Under the pieces are notes generated by a model. That model was not told the DNA's origin. It searched no databases and worked only from the letters and a program-made list of their open reading frames with translations. The position numbers and the translations under genes are program-made. Source: Rattus norvegicus (Eukaryota > Chordata > Mammalia > Rodentia > Muridae). From it: a stretch of DNA of 64,000 bases. Location: contig NW_026947368.1 of the NCBI RefSeq assembly GCF_036323735.1, positions 918,001-982,000 on the forward strand, written 5' to 3'. Positions within the stretch are counted from its first letter, which is position 1; each line of letters opens with the position of its first letter. Below are positions 49,182-60,870 of the stretch, piece after piece.

Positions 49182-50428
49182 ATGTCCTCCCAAATGCATA
49201 TCAAAACAACCCTGAGATTTCACCTCACACCAGTGAGAATGGCTAAGATCAAAAACTCAGGTGACAGCACATGCTGGCGAGGATGTGGAGAAAGAGGAAC
49301 ACTCCTCCAAGGTTGGTGGGATTGCAGACTGGTACAATCATTCTGGAAATCAGTCTGGAGGTTCCTCAGAATATTGGACATTTAACTCCCTAAGGATCCA
49401 GCCCTACCTCTCTTAGGCTTATACCCAAAAGATGCTCCAACATATAAAAAAGACACGTGGTCCACTATGTTCGTCGCAGCCTTATTTATAATAGCCAGAA
49501 GCTGGAAAGAACCCAGATGCCCTTCAACAGAGGAATGGATACAGAAAATGTGGTACATCTACACAATGGAATATTACTCAGCTATCAAAAACAATGACCT
49601 TATGAAATTCGTAGGCAAATGGTCGGAACTGGAAAATATCATCCTGAGTGAGGTAACTCAATCACAGAAAAACACACATGGTATGCACTAATTGATAAGT
49701 GGCTATTAGCCCAAATGCTTGAATTATCCTAGATGCCTAGAACAAATGAAACTCAAGACGGATTATCAAAATGTGAATGCTTCACGCCTTCTTGAAAAGG
49801 GGAACAAGAATACACCTGGCAGGGAATAGACAGGCAAAGATTAAAACAGACACAGAAGGAACACCCTTTCAGAGCATGCCCCACATGTGGCCCATGCATA
49901 TACAGCCATCCAATTAGACAAGATGGATGAAGCAAAGAAGTGCAAGCTGACAGGAGCCGGATGTAGGTCACTCCTGAGAGACACAGACAGAATACAGCAA
50001 ATACAGAGGCGAATGCCAACAGCAAACCACTGAACTGAGAACAGGACCCCCGTTGAAGGAATCAGAGAAATAGTTGGAAGAGCTCAAAGGGGCTCGAGAC
50101 CTCATATGTACAACAATGCCAAGCAACCAGAGCTTCCAGTTACTAAACCACTACCTACAGACTATACATGGACTCTGACCTCATAGGTAGCAATGAATAT
50201 CCTAGTAAGAGCACCAGAGGAAGGGGAAGACCTGGGTCCTGCTAAGACTGAACCCCCAGTGAACTCGATTGTTGGGGGGAGTGCGATAAGGGGGGGAGGA
50301 TGGGGAGGGGAAAACCCATAAACAACAAGAGGGGGAGGGGGATGTTTCCCTGGAAACTGGAAAAGGGAATAACACTCGAAGTGTATATAAGAAATACTCA
50401 AGTTAATAAAAAAAAATATCCTCCCAAA
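49182..50428 (+). mobile_element. 5'-truncated rat L1 with target-site duplication
   Basis: A well-preserved L1 3' end of about 1.22 kb beginning at ATGCATATCAAAACAACCCT. It contains the whole 3' UTR, a G-rich tract, the end GGGAATAACACTCGAAGTGT and an A tail. Flanking repeats ATGTCCTCCCAAA (49182-49194) and ATATCCTCCCAAA (50416-50428) match at 12 of 13 bases, a target-site duplication. Low divergence suggests a fairly recent insertion. Frames within it are ORF2-end and 3' UTR readings. Confidence 0.95.
50274..50341 (+). other. G-rich, G-quadruplex-capable tract in the L1 3' UTR
   Basis: Six G runs of 4-7 bases (50274-50279, 50290-50296, 50302-50305, 50307-50310, 50331-50335, 50337-50341). 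This polypurine tract is a known character of rodent L1 3' UTRs; here it is intact. Confidence 0.85.
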
Positions 50429-50929
50429 GTATACTTTCTAGCATATAAAACTTTGCTTCATGATTTTAAGGAAAATAAGTACGGGGCCAATATATGTAAT
50501 CAGATTCCAGTTAGACTTATCATTCAGAATTACAGTAGAAATTGAAATGGAGTGGGAAAATATTAAATAACAAGCTTTAGCTATACTGTTTCAATTATAC
50601 AAAAAAATCTGAGAAACAGTGAAATGACACAACATGGAAAATTGCTCTCTATTAATATCTATTGATATCTAAATTTAGTGTTCATAGGCTATGGAATAGA
50701 CAGAACTAAATCTCACAAGTTGTTTCCTGATTTAAATACAATTTTATTGGCTTGCAAATATACCCAGAACCAATCAATACAATGAAAATGTATAGACGCT
50801 GTGTTACAACAAGTAAAAGACATTCTGTTTCTTTGTTAGGCATGAATTTATTTTTGTAGCATTTCTTCCCAGTTTTTTGTTGGGTATTTTATAAATCCTC
50901 ACTTTGGTGTGCTAGGTGGTTAAATTTAA
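50429..50929. other. AT-rich unassigned DNA
   Basis: Nothing recognised. TTTATTTTTGTAG and TTTCTTCCCAG near 50848-50872 could serve as splice acceptors for the ORF that follows, but this is not demonstrable. Confidence 0.4.
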
Positions 50930-51046
50930 ATGAACATGGCTGATTATGACAATATAATAGAAATGGATCCTTGGGGCAGAGAATACCTTTTGGTTCAACC
51001 TGGTTATAATGAAATGGCAGTCATAGTGTGCACAACCAAACACAAG
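50930..51046 (+). CDS. Exon-like small ORF, unknown product (39 codons before a GT donor)
   Basis: An in-frame TAA directly precedes ATG at 50930. A second ATG at 50936 has a better context (AACATGG). The codons give an acidic then hydrophobic peptide (MADYDNIIEMDPWGREYLLV, then QPGYNEMAVIVC). They run exactly in phase to CACAAG/GTAAGA at 51046-51047, a strong splice donor. The frame stays open a further 24 codons past the donor. Amino-acid use looks more coding-like than other open frames here, with no repeat family under it. I recognise no domain. It could be the first coding exon of a small gene or pseudogene, or chance. Confidence 0.25.
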
Positions 51047-51361
51047 GTAAGAAACTGTGGCTTCAGGTACAGGGATTTTTATGATATTTCACTTTGTAAT
51101 GTTGGAAGAATTGTTCCATGATATCATGAGATTGTGCAGTGAGAAGGCCTTTTCTTTATTCCTGTAATGAAAGCAATTATTTGTTGTTTTCAGTTCCCTC
51201 AGAGAGCTTGTTAGATGACTAGATCAATCAGTAACTCAGGATGATGGATTTAGGTGTGCTAAATATGATGTTGTTATTGGACTTCTTATAGGTACTTCTA
51301 GGGAACTGACTTAATAAGATTAGGAATATAATCAGACAAGAGCTTGTTAAAGATGTAGAAA

Positions 51362-51515
51362 GCACTGGGTGTGGTGGCACAGGCCTTTAATCTTAGCACT
51401 GGGGAGGTAGAAGCAGGCAGAAGAACTCAAATTCATTGCCAGTTTGGTCTACAGAGAAAGGGAAAGAGAGGGTTCTGGTAATGCCAGGGATACAAAAGAA
51501 ACACTGTCTCGAAAA
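51362..51515 (+). mobile_element. B1 SINE, sense
   Basis: CTGGGTGTGGTGGCACAGGC, CTTTAATCTTAGCACTGGGG and AAACACTGTCTCGAAAAAAG. Well preserved, with an insertion in the middle. Confidence 0.93.
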
Positions 51516-52899
51516 AAGTTCAATTATAAGTTCTGTAGTATACAAAGAAAAAAATTTTCATTTTATTTTAGTAAGATGTTAACAATTTTATCTTGAGTCT
51601 AATGCAATATTTTAGCTATAAAATAATGTGAAGGCACTGAAAATGCATGAAAAGATGTTTCCATCACTATTATGCTTAAACTACAAGCTGAATTTTTATT
51701 AAATAAACCCAAATAAATATACTTTGAAGGCTTTTCTGTGATTAGCTAAAGGGCTTTTACATTGTTAATTAAGGGTGGATTTCAGACCAATCTTGAAAGG
51801 ACATCATTGAGGTGTAGATGTCTATTAAGCATACAAAATCTAATCTAAAACGGTACACAATAAAGAATGAGAACCTTTAATTGGTTTTCCTCTAAAGTAT
51901 ACAGCTTCTTTTTGTTGGAGTGAAGATCAGATGATTTGAACAAATTTTGTGAGAAATACAACCTGCTCTGAGAAGATAAGAAACAGAGAAAGATAAGAAA
52001 AAAGTGAGCTAAGGGATAATGAACTGGGACAGATAATTCTATGGAATATATAGGACAATAAATTTGACCCCTCTGGTATTGGTTAGCTGGGGACTTCATT
52101 ATGCATGTCTATGTACGTAGAACATTTTTCTTTTTCATCTTAAGATTCTATTGTTGCTCTGAAACCTCTGGCTTTTGTATTAAAATCTTAGCATGTTTAC
52201 ATGATAGTTTTGAAATATTAGTGTTATTATCAAAAGCCGTAGTTTGTACATACTTTTTAAGCAACAAAATAGATACATGTCTGCTTGAGTTTATGAAGAA
52301 AGTTACAATGTTAATTATGAATAAATATTTCTCATATATACATTCTCTTCATGTACCATGTGTGTGATGAAACCTTAGCAGATAGGAATGCATTGTAACC
52401 ATCTTGCTAGAGTTTCAGGATTTTATTGTATCTTGTTCAACATGTGTATTTCAATTAAAATGCTAACTCCTTTCTAAGTCTCTTAATTTAACTGGAGAGG
52501 TTTTCAATAATTCCTAGTCTGCTGTTTATTCATATAACAGGTCTTTGGATTTCTTATTGATTTTTATTCCAGTAACTTTTTAATGTGCTTTATTTTGCAG
52601 GTAAATTAAATATGTATATATATACATATATATATCAAAATATTTTATAAAAAGATTAAATTTTTAGTGGAAATATCACTTAATGATGGACAATTTTACA
52701 AACCTTCTCTAAATTATTAAATATTCTCCATTTTTAATTAGTATAAAATACTATGGATACTACGTTATCAACATACACATCTCTAGTTAATATAAACACA
52801 AAGATGTTATTATATTTATCTTTCAAAATTTTTGTCTTAGTTTGTCAGTAATAAATCTTGACTTATGTATCTGAGATTTCTCATCGTTATTCATAAAGA
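51516..52899. other. AT-rich unassigned DNA
   Basis: No gene or clear repeat. A TA/TATACA stretch lies near 52612-52636. Confidence 0.5.
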
Positions 52900-54910
52900 A
52901 ATCTATTGTTTTTTTATTGAGAATAGTAAGGAATATTCATTGATAGGTAGATAGGCAAGATTGACACTATATACACAATGGTATTTCATTCACCCCTAGG
53001 AAAACTAAACTATGATGGTTTCAGGAAAATAGATACAACTAGAAAATATACCAAGTAAGGTAACAAAGACTCAGAAAGGCAAATACCATGTGGTCTTTCC
53101 AATGTAGATAATAGAATCTCATTTTCTTATACTTGTATTTATGTGAAGCTGTTAGTGGTTTGAGTTCATTAAACTGGAATGGATCTCAAGAAATTAGAGA
53201 GTAGGGTTTTAAACAGTATGGGTTGGATGTTATTGAACATGTGGAATATGAATGTAAAAGTAAGAATAATACAGACAGAATAGTGCAAGTGTTAGGGACA
53301 TAGTGTGCATGGGGAAAAAGTAGGAAGGAAGGAAGAAGTTGAATGTCTACAAACATGACATAAGGCAACCTGTTACTTTATAGGTTTGGTTAAAATAAAT
53401 ATTAAAATTTAAAACTGATATCGTAATTTTTTTTCTTTTTTTTTCGGAGGTAGGATAATACCTTAACGTTTAATGCAATATACATCATGTTTGAGAAAAA
53501 ATGCCAGTAAGTGATATCAAAACAATATATTTATCTTATTTGATCTTAGTCAAAAAAACCATAATTATTTGGTAAAAAAATCACTTACCTGCCAATTTTG
53601 GTATCATTTAAAAAATCGCCTGAGAGGTAACAATTACTTATGGTGGTAGAGTATTATTATTATAAGAATATCAACTGGTAAATTATGTGATTTGATCGAT
53701 GTTTAAGTTGCTTTTTGCTTAATTTTTGCCCCTCCTGACATTCACTCTTACTGAACTATAATTTCAATGTTGATATACTACTATAAAAATATGATTCAGC
53801 AGGCTTGTTGAAATTGCTCAATTATAAGTTCATAATATCCATAAACTACAGAATATCCTCCATAAAGCTCATAGATCCAAAGAAGATAAACAAGAAGAAA
53901 GGCTCAAGTGCAGATGCTTGAATCTCATTTAGAATGGGGAATAAAATAGTCTTGGAGGGAGATTGAGGGAAGGAACTGGATGGGAGAAGGAAGGGAGAAA
54001 AGAATGGATTATGTGTGGGAAGGGACAGGAGATATGGCCAGATAGTTATGAGAAGGAAAGGAAATCTTGAACTTATGGGGATGAGGACATAGGGGAAATC
54101 TCCATGGTGAGAAAGAGTCCTGGGATAAGGGAGGTATCCACGAATCTATGGGGGTTCCTAAGCTGTGACTCACATTGGTGATATGGAACATGAAGTGGTC
54201 AACTCCTGTAGCCAGGAAGGATCACCAGTGGAGGGTTAAAGATACAAGTACACCCACAAAGCAATCTATGCAAAATTTGTCAAATCTAAAAGAAAATCAG
54301 CGACTGTGTGAATTGCCAGTGCAAATTGAGATCCATCCCATGGCCAAGCACCAATTCATGGCATTATTAATGTTGTTGTGTTACACTTGCACATAGGAGC
54401 ATGTTGTACTGAGAGACTCCACCCAGGAGCTGACTCAGAGAGATATAGACACCTACAGCCAAACAATGGATGGAGCTTGTGGACAGTTTGATGGCCCAAA
54501 AGGCAATAGGAACTGCACACGAATACCAACAGTGTCAACTAACCTAGACCACGGGGAACTCTTAGAGCCTGAGCCCCCAACCGAAGATCATGCACAGGGT
54601 GGACCTAGGCCCCTGGTGCATATGTGGCAGACAGGTAGATCAATCTTCATGCGGCTTCCGCAAAAAACTTGAGTGGGGGAAGTCCTGAAAGTTGTAGCCT
54701 GACTGAGGAATCTGTTCCCAGACAGGTTTCCGTTGTCGGGCTACAGTTGGAGAGAATGTGCCTAATTCTGTAGAGACTTGATGTTTCAGAGTTGGGGCCA
54801 TAACAAGCCGTGTCATCATCTTTGGAGAGAAGAGGATTGGGACAGAACTCTGAGGAAGTGACAAGGGAGTGACAGCGTTTGGTATGGAAATTAAAAAAAA
54901 TATTACACAA
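52900..54910 (+). mobile_element. Old L1 3' UTR, sense, in pieces
   Basis: 52940-53260 corresponds to the block that in the antisense copies lies at 43430-43900. 53860-54250 is purine-rich 3' UTR. 54390-54620 contains GAGAGACTCCACCCAGGAGC, ACAATGGATGGAGCTTGTGG and AGCCTGAGCCCCCAACCGAA. 54690-54800 ends in the typical GTAGAGACTTGATGTTTCAG, then an A-rich end near 54893. Interrupted by unassigned AT-rich DNA at 53390-53860. Confidence 0.75.
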
Positions 54911-55226
54911 TTTGCTATTTCTTTAACAGTAATCTCCTAGATTATAGTCTCACTGTAGATAAATACTGTGCTCTGAATCCAATCTCAATTTGTGGACTTC
55001 CTCTTGGTTAGCTGTTTAGCTTCTCTCTCCTTACCACCAGAGGTCATAAATAGAGGTCTGGGAATGCAATTTTCTTCAGAAGGCACACATAGCTATGCCA
55101 AACGAGGACAGTGGGCAAAAGAAATATAACTGAGTATTGAGGATTGAGCTAGAGTCGTTAACATAAAACTTATTTCCCATTAAATAACATGCTTTTTATC
55201 ATGAACAAATACATGAACTGAAGATT

Positions 55227-55276
<50 letters not shown>

Positions 55277-55739
55277 CATTTAACATATTTTTGGTCTTAC
55301 ATTTTCCTCTCCTTCACCTTCCCATAGATATTTCTAGTTTATATATATATGCATGAACAGCACTTGAAACTCAGCAGAAGAATCAGTGCAATGATGATGC
55401 AATTTACCTTATCATAAAAGAAGGTGTTTTCCAACTCTTTATCTGACATAGGGATCATATCCATAGCATAAGACCCAATATACCTTATTCTTCAGAAATA
55501 TATTACACACTAGAACAAATGCTTAAAATAATTGCACAATAATTATCAAAATGTACATGAAAAATACTAAACCCACAAATCATTGGTTAAGTATAAATAC
55601 AAATGACAATGATTATACTGTGTTGCTTGAAAATGTACCCTGGTATACAGTTGCTCAGACTAAATTTTAATATAACTATTATAGAAAAAGATATAGAAAC
55701 TAAAAACTGAAATCATTTGTGATTCAGTAGTACCACTAA
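54911..55739. other. Unassigned DNA with a TA tract
   Basis: (TA)n runs about 55230-55275. No gene seen. Confidence 0.5.
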
Positions 55740-56745
55740 TGAAATATGTACCTGTAGGAATCTACCTGTATATTTCTGTGATACCTACATTAAATGAGTT
55801 TATCTTCTCACAGTTCACAATATCCATGTTACAAAATTGGATAAATAACATATATAGGCAATAGACCTTTATGTAACCATAAAATGAGCACAATTACATC
55901 ATTGGCACGGATATTGATGAAGCTAGATATCATTGTCCCAATTGAAAGAAACAGAACTGTGAGGACAAATACCTTAATCTTATGAAAGTAGGCAACTACT
56001 GTTTGTGTGACTTTGAAGCCTCTTCTATAGAAGGAAAGTCAGATGTCATGTTATAAACACGGTCAAAGTTTTCCCATGTCTCAGATGGCTGTAGAGAGGA
56101 TTCTACTACTCCTGTTTTGCTAAATGGCCATGTTGTAAAACTGCCCTACAATTCTTATTGTTTTTGTCCATAGATTACAGCTTTCATGAGCCGTGGTCAG
56201 AGAAAAGTATACGTGTACTGTGCTGCAATTAGTGCAGATATGTGTAACGTATATACGTGCTAAGAGCGTGAGAAGAAGAATGCTGAGCATAAGGCTGGGG
56301 AAACATTGCCTAAAAGGAGAAGGCAGAACGTGATGGGAGGGAGGATGCAATTGTGACTTCTGGACATGACACAATTATTGGACCGATGGTCTCACTTCAG
56401 CTACACTCTTTCTTTTTTTTCTTTTTTTTTTTCGGAGCTGGGGACCAAACCCAGGGCCATGCGCTGGCTGGGCAAGTGCTCTACCACTGAGCTAAATCCC
56501 CGACCCCCTCAGCTACACTCTTATGCACATGTTCTGCACATGATTAAGACAACAAGATTAGAGAACATCCCAGTAGTGAGTACTCACTGAACAAATGGAT
56601 TTCAAAGAAAAGAAAAATGGAAAATACAAAGAAGATGAAACTGGAAAGGAAATGTATCTGGGGGGAGTAGAACCATACTAATGATAGGTGTGATCATGGT
56701 ACATTGTACATACATGTATGAAGAATAAATAAAATTTCTAAAATG
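55740..56745 (+). mobile_element. Very old L1 3' UTR, sense, interrupted by an ID element
   Basis: 55740-56060 resembles the block CACAATATCCATGTTACAAA to CACAATTACATCATTGGCAC found in 3' UTRs of older L1 families. The end near 56690-56740 (GGTACATTGTACATACATGT, then AATAAATAAA) fits an L1 terminus. Highly diverged. Confidence 0.5.
56397..56522 (-). mobile_element. ID element, antisense, with perfect 14-bp target-site duplication
   Basis: The element (56411-56508) has its poly-A tail as poly-T at left, GGAGCTGGGGACCAAACCCA, GGGCAAGTGCTCTACCACTG and AGCTAAATCCCCGACCCC. It is bounded by identical repeats TCAGCTACACTCTT at 56397-56410 and 56509-56522. It is close to the ID consensus, so young. 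Confidence 0.97.
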
Positions 56746-58499
56746 AGAAAAAATTCTGAAAATCTATTAAGGATTTTGATATCCTATGGAACTCAATTTT
56801 CCCCCTAAAAGTAGAATACAGTATCTTAACTTTTGGTAAGTTGCAGGAAAGTCAGTGAAAAAAAAAAGTAGTTACATTAATTCAGTGCATGGTGTCTGCA
56901 TTATGGAAATATAGAACTGAGGCTCATTAATCTGTACAGTTACCTTATATTACCTGTTCAAATAAGATGAAATGAAACACTGTGTAATGATCCACCAAAA
57001 CCAAACTGCACACTAGAGATTTAAATGCAAACCGAAAAATGCCCTGTTCTTAACCTCAACCATTTTACTCTTTGAAACTCTGAATACATATGAATGAAAA
57101 AAGTCTAACCTGATACACAGCATATAATATGGTGTCTTTGTCACTTATATGGTAAGAATTTCAGGGTAGTACATTGCCATCAATTATGTCATTCATTTTT
57201 AAAATCCTAGGACAACAAGATATTAAATCCATGGGCTTTGGTCCGAGAGCCATGGATTTCACTCTGTATATGATCACTTTATATTAATTACTTAAACTAT
57301 GAAAGGCAATTTGCTAATTCACAAAATTATATTGATTCATTGCTATAATTATGGTAAGGGTTTCATGTGAGAATACATATAAATTTCTCATGCCAAAATT
57401 TGCTTTCTCTTCTGGTTTGTGGACTATTGATGAGATTAAACCTCTTCCTTTCCAAGATAGCACTTACAATAGATTATTTTTCACTGTCGATCTTATACAC
57501 ACTAAAGATACGAAAAACATCGAAAATAGTTAGGGCTTTGTTTTCTGTCCAAAAAGTTCTTTCTTGACCTCTTCAACGTCATCTTCATAATCACCTCCAC
57601 CACCACCACCACTACCACCCCCAGTCCCCCGAACACCATTATCAACGCCATCATCACCAACATCATCTAATTTAAATGAAATTGAATTTAGAATTTTGTT
57701 ACACTGAAGAATGAAATGAGAAGTATTCTGCTTGAAGAATAGATGTTGATGAACACTAGTAATAATAATGTTATAAGTAATGATAATGTTATAAATTAAT
57801 TATAATGTTATAAAGACATTGCCAAATTTGCTTCAGATGATTGATTGAACTGCTAGTGCTCTATACAAAAGGGTTTGAGAGTCCCTTAGTGAGAGAATGG
57901 ACTTTTACAGCAAGACTTTCATTATCAGACTTTGATTTAACCCATCTACCAACAAAGTGAAATTGTTCCAGAAATACTATAGTGCCTCTACAGAAACAGC
58001 TTTTATCCACTAATACGCATCTACTTCTATTTCTTAATTGTCATGTTGATATGGGCTTAGGATACAATATGTTCTGATTTATTAATGATATTTTAGTATT
58101 ATTTGGGTTAATTTTGAAAATGTCAAAGGAACATACTTATTCCATGATTGTATCCCATACAACTTTTAATTTAATCTTGAAATGTTTCATGAAAACTGAA
58201 GTATCAAAAATATATATCTTCCAATTCATAATTTGTAACATCCATCATGTGAAACTCCCACTGAACCTCAGTGGATTAATGTCTCTGAAAATATTTAAAG
58301 ACTCACCTACTGCATTATGGCAACTCTATAGAAGCTTCACTCCCATAGTTGCAGTTCCAGATCGGCTCTAATAAAATCAATTTCTGTGATTTGGAAAGGG
58401 TTTAAAATATTTTCATTAACTTTTGATATGAAACTAGTTAAGACTTTGAGAAACGGGGGCAGACAGGCACTAAAAAGTATGTTTTTAAAATTCTTTTCT
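56746..58499. other. AT-rich unassigned DNA with a CAC tract
   Basis: A (CAC)n/(CCA)n/(ATC)n stretch runs about 57591-57667. Elsewhere there is nothing recognisable; small open frames are chance. Confidence 0.5.
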
Positions 58500-59345
58500 T
58501 AAAATTAGACTTTCTGTTGCAATATATTTGAATTATGATTTCCCTTCCCTCTATTACCCCCTTTCTTCTATTCCTCTCCTGTCATCTGTATCTACATTGT
58601 TCTGACACTCACTAGAAAACAAACAGTTATTTAAGGGATAAAAATAAAATAAAAGTTAATGAACTGGAGTAGAACAAAACAAGCAGATAGAAAAGAGCCA
58701 ATACAAGGTAAAAATATCAGATACAGACACAGAGACCCAGACTTCCATTCACACACTCAGGAATTCCATGGAAACATAAAACCAGGAAAAAATATATACA
58801 CAAAACATACAGAGTAACAATTACTAGATAAATAAACAAGTAACAAAAGGAAAAAGACATTTTAAAGAAAAAGTCCTAACCCATTATGAGACAAGGATCC
58901 TCCAAAGATGATGTTCAGTTCCGTTAGTGCTTTATATGAAGTCTACGTTTAAAATTAGTTCATGTACCCAGTTAGATTCCCTTGGAGAAAACTAAGTTTT
59001 CACATTCAAATGATTACCCATTGGAGATAACTTCCAGTTTAGAGATAAGGTGATATGCAGGGCTTGGCTTCTTTCAAGGGCTAATTAATAGGTAAGGAGA
59101 TCAGTGAGGATCTGTCCTCTGAGCATGATACAGTTGTGGCACTCAGTAACAAATAATAGTTACATCTATCGGAATAGACTCTATATAATATTGATCCTGC
59201 CTATTTAAAGAACTAAGCACAGTGCTGGAGAATAGAAAATGATGTAGCCAGGGGTGTCTTACCGGTTCTTACGTGTATAGCTTCATGCCCATGCTCACAG
59301 AAGAGGCTCAGGTTATATCCAGGGAGTCATGAAGCAAAAAAAGAT
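58500..59345 (-). mobile_element. Old L1 3' UTR (L1M/Lx-like), antisense
   Basis: CCCTTGGAGAAAACTAAGTT near 58979 and the preceding A-rich block (GAACTGGAGTAGAACAAAAC near 58662) resemble the antisense 3' region of older rodent L1 families. Confidence 0.5.
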
Positions 59346-60099
59346 AAAGACATGCACGTGCTATGGGGATTTGTTCTAAAAATTTGGGGCACATAGGAGA
59401 TTGGGAGTTTAGAGGGCTTCCATACATGTGCTGTGCATGTATGGTGTTGTCAAAGAATAACTTGCTTTCTTAAAACTTCCAAATGTAACCACTAAGAACA
59501 CTTTGACAGACATTCTTTCAAATCTGATATATTTGTTTTTAAAATTATGTCTCAGTGTGTAGTTCAAATTGACCTAGAACTTCCAGTGTTCTGTCTACTT
59601 CCTCCCCTGCTGTTGAGGTAGGTTTACTCTACATTAACAAAATTATAGAATATGTGTAAATCTTATGTTTATGAAGTTTGATTACATAATTCTGTCATTT
59701 GTTTTTCATTTAAAATATATATTGAATACATGTTCATGGGGAATTTCTTCATGGAACATCATGCATTTAATAAATGGTAGTATACTCATTTGCTTAAATA
59801 ATAACCTAATGGTGGCATTCAGATAATTTTCATTTTCATTAACTAAAGTTTACTACAGAAAATCAGCATGGACACTGACTCAGGCACTGTTCTCAATGGT
59901 GATTATTTACATTATATTTTGTACAAATTACAAAACACGTTGTTGGAATGATGTCAAGGCTGTTAATTAATGCAATACTTGTATAAATACTGCCAAATTT
60001 CCATCTATTTTATATTAAAACCCATACTATACCATTAAAAATTAAATAGGACATATATTTTAAAAAGTTATCAGTCTCTGTCAGTTCTTTAATTAGGTG
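59346..60099. other. AT-rich DNA with a B1 scrap
   Basis: 59555-59620 (TGACCTAGAACTTCCAGTGT) may be the remains of an antisense B1. The rest is unassigned. Confidence 0.4.
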
Positions 60100-60430
60100 A
60101 AGGATTGAGGAAGTTGAAGGGGAGGGCAACCTCTGTAGGAAGACCAGCAGTCTCAACTAATCTGGACCGCTGAGATTTCCCAGACACTGTGCCACCAACC
60201 AGGAAGGATACACAAAGTGATTTGAGTTCCTGACACATGTATAGCAGAGGACTGGCTGGTCTGGCCTAACCCTTGAGTGACTTGAGTCGACAGGGATTAT
60301 GGTGCCTGGTAGGATCTGGGGAATATCCTCTTGGAGTCAGGGAAGGAAGAGGTGGAATGGGATGAGGAACTGTGGGAAGGGACCAGGAGAGTGTACAATG
60401 GAAATAATGTAAATAAATGATATAATTTAT
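60100..60430 (+). mobile_element. L1 3' end, sense
   Basis: TAATCTGGACCGCTGAGATT, AACCAGGAAGGATACACAAA and TGGTCTGGCCTAACCCTTGA, then a purine-rich stretch and AATGTAAATAAATGATATAA at the tail, are ordered L1 3' UTR landmarks. Confidence 0.85.
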
Positions 60431-60689
60431 AAAATAGTTTACTCAAAAATTAAAATGCTAGTTTCTTTTTAACATCCACATTGCAATTCACTCGTGAAGT
60501 TTAGAATTTTAGGCTTACTGAACTGTGTTAGCATTAATCCTTAGTTTACGCTAAGTACTATTTGCGAATTGTCTCCTTTCTTATTACATTGCATCAATTG
60601 TGTTTGCATATGTAGAAGGCTTACTATTTATAATTTTGGCAGAAAATACATTCATTAATCTTTTTATTTTAATTATCTGTTATGTGTGA

Positions 60690-60870
60690 ATGTCTCTGTA
60701 TAGATTTGTGCATATGAACACAGGCACCTGGGGAGACCAGGAGCTGTCAGATCCCCTGGAGCTGCATTTACAGCTGGTTGCAAGTGGCTTCCTGGGTGTT
60801 GGAAACTGAACATGTTTGCTCTTTGAGCAGTAAGTGCTCTTAACTACTAAGCTAACACTACAATACTTAT
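60690..60870 (-). mobile_element. B3 SINE, antisense
   Basis: CCCCTGGAGCTGCATTTACA, GCTGGTTGCAAGTGGCTTCC and AGTAAGTGCTCTTAACTACT are antisense B3 landmarks; diverged. Confidence 0.8.

Noticed and set aside
49182..49691. Two open frames of 67 and 74 codons as small genes
   Set aside because: They are the ORF2-end/3' UTR part of a recognisable L1 with target-site duplications.
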